DNA of 64,000 bases from Plazaster borealis (lineage: Eukaryota > Echinodermata > Asteroidea > Forcipulatida > Labidiasteridae), in contig CM037472.1 in NCBI GenBank assembly GCA_021014325.1, positions 36,170,234 to 36,234,233 of the forward strand, in the 5' to 3' direction. The notes below the pieces were generated by a model that did not search any database, was not told the DNA's origin, and worked only from the letters and a program-made list of their open reading frames with translations. This document shows, one piece after another, positions 1 through 64,000 of this stretch. How positions within the stretch are numbered: the first letter of the stretch is position 1; the number at the start of each line of letters is the position of its first letter. The position numbers and the translations under genes were made by a program.

Positions 1-63946
<63,946 letters not shown>

Positions 63947-64000
63947 CTAGTGAAAAGAAAAAAACAAAGAGGAAAAACGCCAGTAAGAATGGGATCATTT

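Overview
The window is animal genomic DNA. It lies inside one long gene on the minus strand, a novel-class protein kinase C of the epsilon/eta type (PRKCE/PRKCH-like; fly Pkc98E and worm pkc-1 are the invertebrate counterparts). Eleven coding exons were rebuilt by reading the minus strand, requiring GT-AG borders and continuous reading phase. In transcript order they are 63886-63946, 36614-36770, 31400-31431, 29846-29925, 19082-19217, 16632-16765, 13178-13244, 12041-12136, 4158-4363, 3018-3191 and 1-131 (continuing past the left edge). They sum to 1,274 nt (424 codons plus 2 nt), about 2% of the window. Neither end of the gene is present: the first exon (start codon and most of the C2 domain) lies right of 64000, and the rest of the kinase domain lies left of position 1.

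Domain order along the transcript: end of the C2 domain; pseudosubstrate (RRGAVRRRV, alanine at the acceptor position); C1A zinc finger on three exons including a 32-nt microexon; C1B zinc finger on two exons; a Ser/Pro-rich V3 hinge on two short exons plus the start of a third; then the kinase N-lobe with glycine loop, VYAVK lysine, alpha-C glutamate and the VMEY hinge. All Cys/His zinc ligands of both C1 fingers are present. C1B carries Tyr (LLYG) at the position where novel PKCs normally have Trp.

The other 98% is intron filled with small non-autonomous elements. These include several MITE families with TTAA at both ends, MITEs with GGGCCCAATTTCAT ends, foldback elements, four families of tRNA-derived SINE, two LINE 3'-end relics, three minisatellites (29-bp, 28-bp, 39+6n-bp units) and microsatellites. 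No second gene, tRNA gene or rRNA was found. Most apparent ORFs are of chance length or lie in low-complexity repeats.

The organism is probably a marine deuterostome invertebrate, with an echinoderm (perhaps a sea star) as my best guess. This rests on the repeat families and the single epsilon/eta-type PKC with large introns; no database search was possible. I saw no defence, biosynthetic or otherwise unheard-of system. The most interesting signals are the C1B Tyr switch, the microexon followed by a (UUA)n run, phase-compensating alternative acceptors in the hinge, a VNTR filling the intron that splits C1B, MITEs joined at shared TTAA sites, and clusters of CRE-like palindromes.
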